A stretch of 64,000 nucleotides of DNA, taken from NCBI GenBank assembly GCA_963798435.1, contig CAWCTF010000002.1, forward strand, positions 310,001 through 374,000, read 5' to 3'. A program made the position numbers and the translations under genes. This document shows, in pieces, positions 1-9,553 of this stretch. Under the pieces are notes generated by a model. The model was not told where the DNA came from, made no database searches, and saw nothing but the letters and a program-made list of their open reading frames with translations. Within the stretch, counting starts at the first letter, position 1. Every line of letters begins with the position of its first letter. The stretch comes from JALHST01 sp963798435. GTDB lineage: Bacteria > Bacteroidota > Bacteroidia > Flavobacteriales > Flavobacteriaceae.

Positions 1-184
1 GATATACCTCGTTCATGACCATGCCAGTATCAGACCTCTTGGAGCGCTCCTTTACCAGTTTATCCAGGACATTTGTTTTGTGTAAAATCATACTTTTTTT
101 GTCTAAATTACTGAATAAAGCATCATTATCTTTTTGACGAACTTCATCAATTGTTAATACTTTGTTAATTTCTATGAACAGCAT
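1..184 (-). CDS. Partial hypothetical protein, left edge
   Basis: An open frame of 61 codons begins at an ATG at 184 and runs off the left edge without a stop. The visible N-terminus is charged and helical, with no signal peptide and no motif I recognise. An in-frame ATG at 91 is an alternative start. It is divergent from the fasciclin gene at 281, so the 96 nt between them would hold both promoters. With so little sequence the product cannot be named, and a chance open frame is possible. Confidence 0.4.
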   Translation of the reverse strand, partial: MLFIEINKVLTIDEVRQKDNDALFSNLDKKSMILHKTNVLDKLVKERSKRSDTGMVMNEVY

Positions 185-280
185 TCTTCAACGTTCACTT
201 AAAATGTAATTAATTGTATCTTGTCGAAGAACCTATACCGTTTATCGATCTTTTACTCTTTTAACCCCCATATCCCACCT

Positions 281-838
281 ATGAAACGCGCGGCAATCCC
301 CCTGACCCTTTTATGCATTCTGATTTCGTTCGTTTCCTTTTCGCAAAGCGACGGACTTTCGACCGATCGATTTGAATCGGATCCCAATAAATCGATTTTC
401 AGGAATACTGAAAATTCGAATAATCATAAGGCTTTAATGGCGGCTATTAGGGCGGCCGATTTAGAAGAGTTACTGAATTACGAGGGTCCTTTTACAATCT
501 TCGTACCCACTGATCAGGCCTTCGAAAACCTATCGGATAATGCCTTTGGAAATCTTTTAAGACCTGAAAATAAGAAGCAATTACTGGAAGTTTTGACCTA
601 CCATATTATTGCTGGTAATCTCACAGCCGCTAAAATTTTGCGTGCATTGTGCAGGGGCAATGGCAAGGCCATCTTTACTACGGTGCAAGGCGAGGATTTA
701 ACGGCTACCATAAGCGGTATTGATATTATCTTAACCGATGCCCTAGGCCACACGGCCAAGATAATCGTGGCAGACTCGAATCAATGCAATGGAGTCATCC
801 ATGAGATTGATAATGTCATTCTTCCTATAAAAATTTAG
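281..838 (+). CDS. Secreted fasciclin (FAS1) domain protein
   Basis: The 185-residue product has a signal peptide (about residues 1-22, ending near SFSQ) followed by one FAS1 domain filling the rest. The H1 motif FTIFVPTDQAF lies at about 71-81 and the C-terminal H2-like motif HEIDNVILP at about 174-182. Single-domain FAS1 proteins are typically exported or surface-bound adhesion-like proteins; the ligand here is unknown. I chose the ATG at 281 over the in-frame TTG at 221 because it puts the signal peptide at the N-terminus. It converges on pheT with only 2 nt between the stop codons. Confidence 0.85.
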   Translation: MKRAAIPLTLLCILISFVSFSQSDGLSTDRFESDPNKSIFRNTENSNNHKALMAAIRAADLEELLNYEGPFTIFVPTDQAFENLSDNAFGNLLRPENKKQLLEVLTYHIIAGNLTAAKILRALCRGNGKAIFTTVQGEDLTATISGIDIILTDALGHTAKIIVADSNQCNGVIHEIDNVILPIKI

Positions 839-840
839 GT

Positions 841-3267
841 TTATCGTAAAACGGCGCCTAATTCTTTCTCAAATGTTTGCTGTAAATGTGACATTATCTT
901 GTCGATTTTTTGATCGGTCAATGTCCCATTCTCATCCTGAAGGGTAAATGTGATGGCATAGGATTTTTTTCCTTTCGGCAGATTTTCTCCAGTGTACACA
1001 TCGAAGAGGTTAACATCTTGCAGTAGCTTATTTTCAGAACGAATTGCCAAATCATAAATATCCCCAAAACTGGTTTTTACATCCAGTAAAAGGGCAAGAT
1101 CTCGTTTAACTTCTGGGTATTTGGCAATTTGTTTGTAGGTAATTTTAGTCTGTTTTGCCAACTGCATGATCGCCTCCCAATGTATATCGGCATAGAATAC
1201 TTCCTGTTTAATGCCGAAGTGTCTTAAGATAGATTGTTTTACGACACCTAAACTAACCAATATCTTTTGCTGGGATACGAATGAAATACCTTCAGTGAAT
1301 AGATCTCCTTCGATAGGCCCCAAGGAAGTATTGTAAATTCCTAATCTCTTGAGAATGTTTTGTACAATGGCCTTTAAATAAAAAAGATCGGACCGTTTGG
1401 TAGTATTCACCCAACTATCAGGATGCAAGTTGCCCGTGATGCATAGGCCAAGGTGCTTGTTTTCTACCTGCTTATCCTGCACTTGATGGTACGTGTTCCC
1501 AAATTCGAACAATCGCAGATTTTGATTTTTTCGATTAATATTATAGGCTATGGCCTCTAACCCACTAAAAAGCAGTGATTGTCGCATAACTGACAGTTCA
1601 GTGCTCAGCGGATTCATAATCTGCACGGCAAACCCGCTTTGTAATTCATTCGAGAGCTTTCTATAATCGGGCGATGTAAGGCTATTCGATAGAATCTCGA
1701 TAAATCCCTGGGAAACCAGTTGATTACCTATGATTCCTTCAATTTTATAATCGTCGAATTTAGAAACAGAAGCTACAGATGCACTTAACTTCTCTGAATA
1801 ATTTATATTATTATAGCCATAAATTCTCAAGATTTCCTCGATAACGTCAACAGGTCTTTGAACATCGACCCTATATGAAGGGATTACAAGGCCAATTCCG
1901 GTTTCGGTACTGTTTTTAACTTTGATTTCCAAAGAGGCCAAAATCGATTTAATGGTATCCTGCGGAATTTCCTGTCCGATTAATTTATAAATCTTATCAA
2001 AGGCCAAGAAAACCTCATTGTCTTTTTTCTTAATAGGATAGAGGTCAATAATGTCAGAGGTGATATCGCCACCTGCGATTTCCTTAATGAGGAGTGCCGC
2101 ACGTTTTAGACTATATTCAACATTCTCTATGTCGATGCCACGCTCAAATCGAAAGGAAGCGTCGGTATTTAGGCCGTGCCGTTTTGCCGATTTCCGTATG
2201 GATATCGGATCGAAATATGCGCTTTCAAGAAAAATAGATCGGGTTTCACTAGTTACGCCCGTATAAATTCCGCCAAAAACTCCGGCGATGCACATGGGTT
2301 TTTCAATATCACAGATCATAAGATCTTCCTCATGAAGCTCGCGTTCCTCACCATCCAATGTCATAAATTTCGTACCGGCAGGCATGGTCTTTACGATTAT
2401 TTTGTTACCAAGGATCTTGTCTGCATCAAAAGCATGTAAAGGTTGTCCTAACTCATGTAGGACATAGTTTGTAGCATCGACAAGATTATTTTTAGGTGTT
2501 ATCCCAATTGCAGTTAGTCGATTGAGCAACCAGTCAGGTGAAGGCTGCACGATTAAATTACTTAAGGTAACACCACAATATCTGGGAGCCAATTCCTTAT
2601 TTTCTACTGAAACATCAATCTTCAATGATCGATTGTCGACATTGAAGTGGGTAATCGGTGGCGTAATCAGTTCAATAGCGATATCCCTTTGCTTGAGACC
2701 CGCCTTCAAATCGCGTGCTACCCCAAAATGGCTCATAGCATCAGCACGGTTGGGTGTAAGGCCTATTTCGAAAACTTCATCGATTTCAATTTCAAATACT
2801 TTAGAACATGGCGTTCCAGGTTTTAAACCATCACCTAGGATCATAATACCGTCATGACTATCCCCAAGTCCGAGTTCGTCTTCAGCACATATCATTCCAT
2901 GACTTTCCTCGCCTCGAATCTTACCTTTCTTAATTGTAAACGGTGTTCCCTCTGAGGTGTAGAGTACTGTGCCAATGGTAGCCACAGGCACTTTTTGTCC
3001 TTGAGCTACATTTGGTGCACCACACACAATTTGTACAGGCGTTTCGCTCCCAATGTCAACGGTAGTTAGTTTTAGACGGTCGGCATTCGGATGTTGTATG
3101 CAGTTTAGCACATGGCCCACTACAACTCCCTGAAGGCCACCCCTGACCGATTCAAAAGGTGTAATCCCTTCAACTTCCAGACCCAAATCAGTCAAAAGTT
3201 CGGCTACCTGTTTTGAATCCCAATCGAGCTTGATGAATTGTTTAAGCCAATTGTACGATATCTGCAT
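841..3267 (-). CDS. pheT: Phenylalanine--tRNA ligase beta subunit
   Basis: The 808-residue product matches bacterial PheT in length and domain order. An N-terminal segment starting MQISYNWLKQF is followed by an EMAP-type tRNA-binding OB fold (about 40-150, with HPNADRL), the B3/B4 editing region (about 215-400), B5, and a C-terminal FDX-ACB anticodon-binding domain (about 715-808). With PheS it forms the cytosolic alpha2-beta2 enzyme that charges tRNA-Phe and edits mischarged tyrosine. pheS is not in the window, so the two subunits are unlinked here. The gene is divergent from the lipoprotein gene at 3375, with about 100 nt of shared upstream DNA. Confidence 0.97.
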   Translation of the reverse strand: MQISYNWLKQFIKLDWDSKQVAELLTDLGLEVEGITPFESVRGGLQGVVVGHVLNCIQHPNADRLKLTTVDIGSETPVQIVCGAPNVAQGQKVPVATIGTVLYTSEGTPFTIKKGKIRGEESHGMICAEDELGLGDSHDGIMILGDGLKPGTPCSKVFEIEIDEVFEIGLTPNRADAMSHFGVARDLKAGLKQRDIAIELITPPITHFNVDNRSLKIDVSVENKELAPRYCGVTLSNLIVQPSPDWLLNRLTAIGITPKNNLVDATNYVLHELGQPLHAFDADKILGNKIIVKTMPAGTKFMTLDGEERELHEEDLMICDIEKPMCIAGVFGGIYTGVTSETRSIFLESAYFDPISIRKSAKRHGLNTDASFRFERGIDIENVEYSLKRAALLIKEIAGGDITSDIIDLYPIKKKDNEVFLAFDKIYKLIGQEIPQDTIKSILASLEIKVKNSTETGIGLVIPSYRVDVQRPVDVIEEILRIYGYNNINYSEKLSASVASVSKFDDYKIEGIIGNQLVSQGFIEILSNSLTSPDYRKLSNELQSGFAVQIMNPLSTELSVMRQSLLFSGLEAIAYNINRKNQNLRLFEFGNTYHQVQDKQVENKHLGLCITGNLHPDSWVNTTKRSDLFYLKAIVQNILKRLGIYNTSLGPIEGDLFTEGISFVSQQKILVSLGVVKQSILRHFGIKQEVFYADIHWEAIMQLAKQTKITYKQIAKYPEVKRDLALLLDVKTSFGDIYDLAIRSENKLLQDVNLFDVYTGENLPKGKKSYAITFTLQDENGTLTDQKIDKIMSHLQQTFEKELGAVLR

Positions 3268-3374
3268 GGTTTGGTTTTAAAGGCCGTAAAGATAAAACAA
3301 TGCCGGAAGACATTCAATAGCCCAAGGTGCGAATCCTTTTAATTTTTTATTTTGAATATTATGTCGTTATTTCG

Positions 3375-4622
3375 ATGGCAAACCTTAAAACGACATTTTT
3401 GGGAAAATATCTGTTATCCTTTGTTTTTTTGTATTTCATACAATCCTGCACGCTGCCCAAGAGCCAAACTTTGCAGGAAGGAATGTGGTTGGCTACGTTA
3501 AAAGTAAAAGATCATCGGCAACTACCCTTCAACTTCAACCTTTTTAAAAATAAGGATGGAACATATTGGCTTGAAATTTACAATGCGGATGAACGTATCC
3601 AGGTTGATGAAATTAGGATAGACAAAGATTCAATATTCATTAAATTTCCTGTCTTCGAAGGGTATATTGCCGCCAAATATTCAGAAACGCGCATCGTAGG
3701 GGATTTTATAAAAGAGAGTTTGGATCGTGTAGTACCCTTTGAGGCGAACTTTGGGGAAGCCACACGATTTCAGACCCATAACGCCCCTGTACAGGATGTA
3801 TCAGGGATATGGGAGGCCGAATTTGAAGGGAATACCCCAAATGCCTATTTGGCACAGGGAAGTTTCATACAGAGTAAAAACCGTGTGCATGGCACCTTCC
3901 GGACCACGACTGGGGACTATCGATTTTTACAAGGTGTTCTAGACGGGGATTCCTTGAAACTTTCCACCTTTGATGGCGCTCATGCCTTCCTTTTTGAAGC
4001 CAAAGTATATGATAGTAGCCTAGTGGGTTCTTTTTACTCAGGCAACCATTCCAAAGAGGCGTGGATAGCAAAACGTAATCCTGGTTTTGAATTGCCAAAC
4101 GAAGATTCACTCACTTATTTGAAACAGGGTTATGATGCTATTTCGTTTTCATTTCCGGATGAGGTCGGTCATATGGTTTCCCTTTCGGATCCCGAATTTC
4201 GGAATCACGTCGTAATAGTCCAGATAATGGGGACCTGGTGCCCTAACTGTCTTGATGAAACCAAGTTTTTCATCGAATATTTAAAAAACAACCCGAATCC
4301 GGATGTACGGTTTATCGCCTTGGCCTTTGAATACGCAAAAACTCAAGAAGGTGCTTTTGCGGCCATCGAACGATTAAAAAAACGCATTGGGGTACCATAT
4401 CCCATCGTATTGGCTCAATATGGCAGTTCGAACAAATTAAAAGCCCAGGAAAAACTGCCCATGCTCAATCAAGTCTTGTCCTACCCAACTACGATATTTA
4501 TTGATCGAAAAGGCCTCATTCGAAGAATTCATACCGGGTTTAACGGTCCGGCTACCGGTGAAAAGTATCTTGAATTCAAAAGTGATTTCGACCGGTTTAT
4601 AATAGAATTAGTAAATGAATAA
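3375..4622 (+). CDS. TlpA-like thioredoxin-fold lipoprotein
   Basis: The 415-residue product begins with a lipoprotein signal (hydrophobic stretch ending in a Cys in IQSC), so it should be anchored in an envelope membrane. Residues from about 30 to 255 form a beta-rich region like the N-terminal domain of Bacteroidota TlpA/DUF4369 proteins. The C-terminal third is a thioredoxin fold with a WCPNC active site, cysteines at about 289 and 292. It probably reduces disulfides or a cofactor in the periplasm; the substrate is unknown. I chose the ATG at 3375 rather than an upstream GTG at 3327 because it begins the signal peptide. It converges on leuB with a 5-nt gap. Confidence 0.85.
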   Translation: MANLKTTFLGKYLLSFVFLYFIQSCTLPKSQTLQEGMWLATLKVKDHRQLPFNFNLFKNKDGTYWLEIYNADERIQVDEIRIDKDSIFIKFPVFEGYIAAKYSETRIVGDFIKESLDRVVPFEANFGEATRFQTHNAPVQDVSGIWEAEFEGNTPNAYLAQGSFIQSKNRVHGTFRTTTGDYRFLQGVLDGDSLKLSTFDGAHAFLFEAKVYDSSLVGSFYSGNHSKEAWIAKRNPGFELPNEDSLTYLKQGYDAISFSFPDEVGHMVSLSDPEFRNHVVIVQIMGTWCPNCLDETKFFIEYLKNNPNPDVRFIALAFEYAKTQEGAFAAIERLKKRIGVPYPIVLAQYGSSNKLKAQEKLPMLNQVLSYPTTIFIDRKGLIRRIHTGFNGPATGEKYLEFKSDFDRFIIELVNE

Positions 4623-4627
4623 GCTAT

Positions 4628-5746
4628 TTATATGATGGTCGATTTGCCAAGCCATATATTTTCGTCGTTGATGTTTAGGTTATCATCAGAATCCACGATG
4701 TTATCGGCAATAAAGTCGCCGACGTAATTGGTGCCATACTTACTGCTTCCCATGATATCGGACGTTACCACTTTTTTATTGAACGATTTAAGTACGGCCG
4801 ATACTACAGCGTTCGATTCTTCTTCGAGTCCGAAATGCTGTAATAGTAATGCGACACTTAATATGGAAGCCACGGGATTGGCAATATTTTTTCCCTTTGC
4901 CTGTGGAAAAGAACCGTGCACTGGTTCAAACATGGCATTATCCGTTCCAATGGATGCTGAAGGCAAAATACCGGTCGAGCCTAAAAGAACACTCGCCTGA
5001 TCGTTCAGAATGTCGCCGAACATATTGTCCGTCAGGATGACATCGAATTGACTGGGATTCAAAATCATTTCAATAGCCGCCTTATCCACAAATAAGCAGT
5101 CTAATTTCACCTCTGGATAACTTTTGGAAATACCCATTACGACCCTTCTCCAAAGTCGCGAAGTCTCGAGGACATTGGCTTTGTCTACCAAGGTAAGTTT
5201 CCCTTTTCGTTTTTTTGCAGCCTTAAAGGCCATATGGGCAATGCGGCTTATTTCTTTTTCCGAATATTCACAGAGGTCCGAGGCATGTGTTCCATCGTTG
5301 CTCAATTTTTTTTCACTAAAATAGATGCCACTGGTGAGTTCCCTAAAAATAACAAAATCAGTACCTTTAATGACGTGTTCTTTCAAGGGTGAACCTGGGA
5401 TTAGGATGTGGAATACCTTGACTGGGCGAATGTTCGCAAATAGGTCTAATTCCTTGCGTAGTTTTAGCAGCCCTTGTTCCGGCCGTACACGTGCATTTGG
5501 GTCATTATCATATTCCAAAGCCCCAATTGCCCCGAACAAAATAGCATCTGAATCCTTGCAAATCTTAATAGTTTCATCGGGTAGGGGGTTGCCATTGATT
5601 TTTATGGCCTCGGCACCGACTGGGGCGCTTGTGAATGTAAAGGCGTGCCCAAAAGTTTCCCCCACAGATCTTAGGCACTTTACGGCTTGGGACACAACTT
5701 CGGGACCTATCCCGTCGCCGCTCAATAGGGCTATTTTCAGTTGCAT
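4628..5746 (-). CDS. leuB: 3-isopropylmalate dehydrogenase
   Basis: The 372-residue product is a full-length isocitrate/isopropylmalate dehydrogenase-family enzyme. It starts with LKIALLSGDGIGPEVV and carries the substrate-binding run RVRPEQGLLKLRKEL, the metal-site segment with DNMFGDILND, and the NAD-binding segment with EPVHGSFPQAKGK. It oxidises and decarboxylates 3-isopropylmalate in leucine synthesis, in the cytosol. The ATG at 5746 shares one base with the leuA stop (TGATG), so translation is coupled. A TTG at 5749 would add one residue. The isomerase genes leuC and leuD are not in this window. Confidence 0.95.
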   Translation of the reverse strand: MQLKIALLSGDGIGPEVVSQAVKCLRSVGETFGHAFTFTSAPVGAEAIKINGNPLPDETIKICKDSDAILFGAIGALEYDNDPNARVRPEQGLLKLRKELDLFANIRPVKVFHILIPGSPLKEHVIKGTDFVIFRELTSGIYFSEKKLSNDGTHASDLCEYSEKEISRIAHMAFKAAKKRKGKLTLVDKANVLETSRLWRRVVMGISKSYPEVKLDCLFVDKAAIEMILNPSQFDVILTDNMFGDILNDQASVLLGSTGILPSASIGTDNAMFEPVHGSFPQAKGKNIANPVASILSVALLLQHFGLEEESNAVVSAVLKSFNKKVVTSDIMGSSKYGTNYVGDFIADNIVDSDDNLNINDENIWLGKSTII

Positions 5747-6918
5747 CAAGTAAGGCTTTCGCTATTTATTTTACTGACCTCGATTATTTCATGAATATCA
5801 TTATCATGCACCTCCTTTTTACGATCTGCATAGTTTAGGAAAACTTGGTACACGGTATCTAATTGAACTTTTGTTAGGTCATATCCCACTTTTTTGGCGC
5901 GATAAGCCAAGGCGGCCCTGCCACTCCTCGCCGTAAGCACAATAGAGGATTCGGTGACCCCTACGTCGGCAGGATCAATGATCTCGTAAGTTTCCCTGTT
6001 TTTTATTACGCCATCCTGGTGTATTCCCGAGCTATGGGCAAAAGCATTTGCACCGACTATCGCCTTATTGGGCTGTACCATTACCCCCATTTTTTGGGAA
6101 ACCATTTGACTGGTATCATATAATAGTTTGCTATTTACATGGGTGTCCAATCCCAAACTCGGATGCTGCCGTAAAATCATTACCACTTCTTCCAAGGATG
6201 TGTTGCCGGCCCTTTCGCCAAGGCCGTTGATGGTACATTCAATTTGTCGGGCCCCGTTGATGACCCCCGCTATCGAATTGGCGGTCGCCAACCCTAGATC
6301 GTTGTGGCAATGACAAGAAAGTATCGCTTTCTCGATACCTTTGACATTCTCAATTAGATATTTCATTTTGGCTCCATATTCCTCTGGCAAACAGTATCCG
6401 GTTGTATCAGGGATGTTTAAAACGGTCGCCCCTGCTTTGACTACAGCCTCACAGACACGTGCCAAAAACTCATTGTCGGTCCTACCTGCATCTTCGGCAT
6501 AGAACTCCACATCGTCAACAAATGTTTTGGCATAGCTCACAGCGGCGATTGCACGTTCGATAATGGCTTCGCGATTCGAATTGAATTTAAATTTAATATG
6601 GGAATCAGAGGTGCCGATTCCGGTATGAATCCTGGGTTTTTTAGCATGTTTCAATGCTTCTGCCGCTACTTCGATGTCTTTGCGTACCGCGCGTGTAAGT
6701 CCGCAAACGGTAGCGTTTTTTACAATTCGTGCTATTTGATCCACCGAATTGAAATCACCGGGGCTCGAAATCGGAAAACCAGCTTCGATGATATCGACCC
6801 CTAGTTCGTCTAATCGCTCGGCAATCACTAACTTTTGGGCCGTGTCAAGTTTGCATCCCGGTACTTGTTCACCATCCCGTAGGGTAGTATCAAAAATTTG
6901 TACTATATCTTTGCTCAT
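5746..6918 (-). CDS. leuA: 2-isopropylmalate synthase, short form
   Basis: The 390-residue product condenses acetyl-CoA with 2-oxoisovalerate, the committed step of leucine synthesis. It shows the DRE-TIM signature DTTLRDGEQVPG at 10-21, the metal-binding HCHND, GLGERAGN and the SGIHQDG stretch. Classical LeuA proteins are about 500-570 residues with a C-terminal leucine-binding regulatory domain. This one stops soon after the linker region, so that domain is absent. Homocitrate or citramalate synthase are alternatives, but the coupled leuB supports LeuA. First gene of leuAB. Confidence 0.93.
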   Translation of the reverse strand: MSKDIVQIFDTTLRDGEQVPGCKLDTAQKLVIAERLDELGVDIIEAGFPISSPGDFNSVDQIARIVKNATVCGLTRAVRKDIEVAAEALKHAKKPRIHTGIGTSDSHIKFKFNSNREAIIERAIAAVSYAKTFVDDVEFYAEDAGRTDNEFLARVCEAVVKAGATVLNIPDTTGYCLPEEYGAKMKYLIENVKGIEKAILSCHCHNDLGLATANSIAGVINGARQIECTINGLGERAGNTSLEEVVMILRQHPSLGLDTHVNSKLLYDTSQMVSQKMGVMVQPNKAIVGANAFAHSSGIHQDGVIKNRETYEIIDPADVGVTESSIVLTARSGRAALAYRAKKVGYDLTKVQLDTVYQVFLNYADRKKEVHDNDIHEIIEVSKINSESLT

Positions 6919-6969
6919 TATATTTATGTAGTTTTAACTAGCCTTTACGAAGATATAACCAAAAGGGCA

Positions 6970-7001
6970 TAAAATTATAAAAAACGTACCTGCTTTTACA
7001 A
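6970..7001 (-). promoter_or_regulatory. Predicted leuAB promoter
   Basis: On the minus strand a TTG at 7001-6999 is followed after 21 nt by TAATTTTA at 6977-6970, one base from the Bacteroidota -7 consensus TAnnTTTG. It lies about 50 nt upstream of the leuA ATG. The inverted repeat at 7003-7029 abuts its upstream edge. Confidence 0.35.
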
Positions 7002-7002
7002 C

Positions 7003-7029
7003 GTTGACACACTTTTTAGTAGTGTTAAC
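7003..7029. promoter_or_regulatory. Inverted repeat between leuA and the 7067 gene
   Basis: GTTGACAC at 7003-7010 and GTGTTAAC at 7022-7029 form an inverted repeat (7 of 8 positions) with 11 nt between the arms. There is no T-run, and it sits between two divergent genes next to the predicted leuAB promoter. An operator is therefore more likely than a terminator. The binding protein is unknown. Confidence 0.4.
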
Positions 7030-7066
7030 TTATTGATATACAAATATATAAATACTATTTATTACG

Positions 7067-8611
7067 ATGACAAATGTGCATAAAGATGCCTTGTTCGTCT
7101 TGGTCAAATCACTTTCTAAGTCAGAAAAACGTCAATTTAAACTCTATGTTGGCAGATTGGGGGTCAACACCGATGCTAAATTTTTAGGTCTATTCAACCT
7201 TCTTGACAAGATAAAACAATATGATGAAAAGTTGATTTTGGCCAGTGGAATCGTAAAAAAAGCACAATTATCAAACTTAAAAGCACATCTGTACAAACAA
7301 ATCTTGGTGAGTTTACGATTAAATCCCGTCAACCAGAACATACGTGTACAAATCCGGGAACAGTTAGACTTTGCAACAATTTTATATCAAAAAGGATTGT
7401 ACAAACAAAGTCTCAAAATATTGGATAAGGCGAAGCTTACGGCAATTGAGAACGAAGAAAAAAATGTTGCCTATGAAATCGTTGAACTCGAAAAAGTAAT
7501 TGAAACGCAATACATAACGCGCAGCATTCCCGACCGCGCGAACGAACTGGCCATTCAAGCAAAAGAGCTTTCTGCGTTGAATGTGATTACCAGTAAATTG
7601 TCGAATCTTTCATTGCAGCTTTATGGGATGATGCTTAAAATAGGGTATGTTCAAAGTGATAAGGACTTTCAGAAAGTAAAAAGATATTTTGAAAAGCATC
7701 TGCCGAATTACAACATCGAGGAGCTCGGATTTCGTGAAAAATTGTGGTTGTACAAAGCTCATTTATGGTATAGCTTTTTAATTCAGGATTTTTTATCATG
7801 CTATAAGTACGCTAGTAAATGGGTCGATCTATTCTATGAGCAAAGGCAGATGATCTCTTTAAATCCGGTTTTCTTTTTGAAAGGAAATCACTATTTGCTT
7901 GAATCGTTGTTTTATGTTCGTTATGGCTCTCAATTTAAGGAAACCCTCAAAAATCTTGAAGACGTAGTTAAAAAGGATGATTTTCCAAAAAACGATAATA
8001 TTGCTTCCCTTATTTTTTTATATGTCAATGCCAATAAACTCAACTTACATTTCTTGGAAGGAACTTTTGAAAAAGGTCTTTATTTGGTCAAGATAATCGA
8101 ATATGGCATAAACAAACACAAAGATCGCTTGGATGCCCATCACATTATGGTACTTTATTACAAAATCGCCTGTCTCTATTTTGGGAATGGTGATAATAAG
8201 AACTGCATACTTTATCTTAAAAAGATTATTAATAATAAGAATTTAAAGATGCGAGAGGATCTTATGTGTTTTGCGCGCGTTTTAAGCCTAGTAGCCCATT
8301 ATGAAGCCGGGATGGACTACCACCTGGAGGTACAACTAAAAAGCACCTATAAATTTCTTTTAAAAATGAACGACCTACATGCCGTTCAAAAGGAAATGAT
8401 CAAGTTCTTACGTAATCTGGGAAATATTTATCCCAATGAATTGAATGCCGAATTCAATAAATTACATAGCCAATTGAAAAAATACGAGGACCATCCCTAT
8501 GAGCGGCGGGCCTTCTTATATTTAGATATCATTTCTTGGCTTGAAAGCCATCTCGAAAACAAACCTGTTGCAGAAATCATTCGAGAAAAAGCCCAGAAAT
8601 ACATTCGATAA
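7067..8611 (+). CDS. Conserved helical-repeat protein of unknown function
   Basis: The 514-residue product has no signal peptide or membrane segment and looks all-helical. The first 90 residues (starting MTNVHKDALFVLVKSLSKSEK) form a compact charged helical region. The remainder resembles degenerate TPR repeats, for example around YQKGLYKQSLKILDKAK at about 105-120. I recognise it only as the type of hypothetical protein common in Flavobacteriaceae. It is divergent from leuA and followed by the EamA transporter gene after 3 nt, so the two are probably cotranscribed. A scaffolding role is only an inference from the repeats. Confidence 0.8.
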   Translation: MTNVHKDALFVLVKSLSKSEKRQFKLYVGRLGVNTDAKFLGLFNLLDKIKQYDEKLILASGIVKKAQLSNLKAHLYKQILVSLRLNPVNQNIRVQIREQLDFATILYQKGLYKQSLKILDKAKLTAIENEEKNVAYEIVELEKVIETQYITRSIPDRANELAIQAKELSALNVITSKLSNLSLQLYGMMLKIGYVQSDKDFQKVKRYFEKHLPNYNIEELGFREKLWLYKAHLWYSFLIQDFLSCYKYASKWVDLFYEQRQMISLNPVFFLKGNHYLLESLFYVRYGSQFKETLKNLEDVVKKDDFPKNDNIASLIFLYVNANKLNLHFLEGTFEKGLYLVKIIEYGINKHKDRLDAHHIMVLYYKIACLYFGNGDNKNCILYLKKIINNKNLKMREDLMCFARVLSLVAHYEAGMDYHLEVQLKSTYKFLLKMNDLHAVQKEMIKFLRNLGNIYPNELNAEFNKLHSQLKKYEDHPYERRAFLYLDIISWLESHLENKPVAEIIREKAQKYIR

Positions 8612-8614
8612 ACA

Positions 8615-9478
8615 TTGATTACAAAAGTACCAGCTACCGCAAGAAATTTTCTTGAGATCAATTTGGCCATGCTCCTTCTGGGTACCTCGGGGCCTTTTGG
8701 AAAGTTCATAACCCTACCGGTTCCCTTGACAATTGAGATACGGGCATTTCTGGCATTTTTGCTATTGTATGCCTATTGCAAGGTCAAGGGTATTTCTTTT
8801 GCCTTGGGAAGTAAGGATTTGTGGCCGGTATTGTTGTGTGGACTCCTCATGGCCGTTCATTGGATCGCCTATTTTCAAGCGTTGCAGTTTTCGAATGTGG
8901 CCTTGGGTATGCTGTCCTTGTTTACCTATCCGGTTATTACGGCCTTTTTGGAACCCTTATTTTTAAAGACCCGGTTTCGAAAATCACATTTGGTCCTGGG
9001 GGGCATGGTATTACTGGGAATTTATTTTTTGGTGCCCAATTTTAGTTTCCAAAATGCCCATACCATAGCCATTGCCCTGGGTGTTTTTTCGGCGTTCTGT
9101 TATGCCATACGAAATTTAATATTAAAGTCGAAGGTAGACCGCTATGATGGCTCCTTGCTCATGACCTATCAAATGGCCATGGTCTTTTTGGTATTGCTTC
9201 CGGTGTACTTTTATTATGACCTTGCCCAGGTAGTTTCACAATGGAAACCACTGCTCGGCGTGGTATTCATCACCACCATTTTGGGCCATACCATGTTCAT
9301 TAATTGTTTCAAGCATTTTTCAATCACAACGGTCAGCATTTTAAGTAGCATTCAACCCGTCTATGGTATTCTCATCGGGGCATTCATGTTATCGGAAATA
9401 CCGAGTTGGTCGACTATTTGTGGCGGGGGGTTGATTTTGGCGTCGGTGGTCATTGAGAGTATACGCTCTTATAGATAA
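8615..9478 (+). CDS. EamA-family (DMT) membrane transporter
   Basis: The 287-residue product has about ten hydrophobic segments in two halves, as in EamA/RhaT drug-metabolite transporters. The first segment begins at about residue 14 (INLAMLLLGTSGPFGKFI), and the second EamA repeat starts near FLVPNFSF. It sits in the inner membrane; the substrate cannot be predicted. Translation appears to start at a TTG at 8615, three nt after the previous stop. The next ATG at 8669 would cut into the first membrane helix. It likely shares a transcript with the 7067 gene. Confidence 0.87.
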   Translation: MITKVPATARNFLEINLAMLLLGTSGPFGKFITLPVPLTIEIRAFLAFLLLYAYCKVKGISFALGSKDLWPVLLCGLLMAVHWIAYFQALQFSNVALGMLSLFTYPVITAFLEPLFLKTRFRKSHLVLGGMVLLGIYFLVPNFSFQNAHTIAIALGVFSAFCYAIRNLILKSKVDRYDGSLLMTYQMAMVFLVLLPVYFYYDLAQVVSQWKPLLGVVFITTILGHTMFINCFKHFSITTVSILSSIQPVYGILIGAFMLSEIPSWSTICGGGLILASVVIESIRSYR

Positions 9479-9553
9479 GAGGGAATCCAGACCACTTTTT
9501 ATAGGCCATTACAGTTTCCAGGTACATTTGAGAGGAAGGGAGTGCGACGGGTC

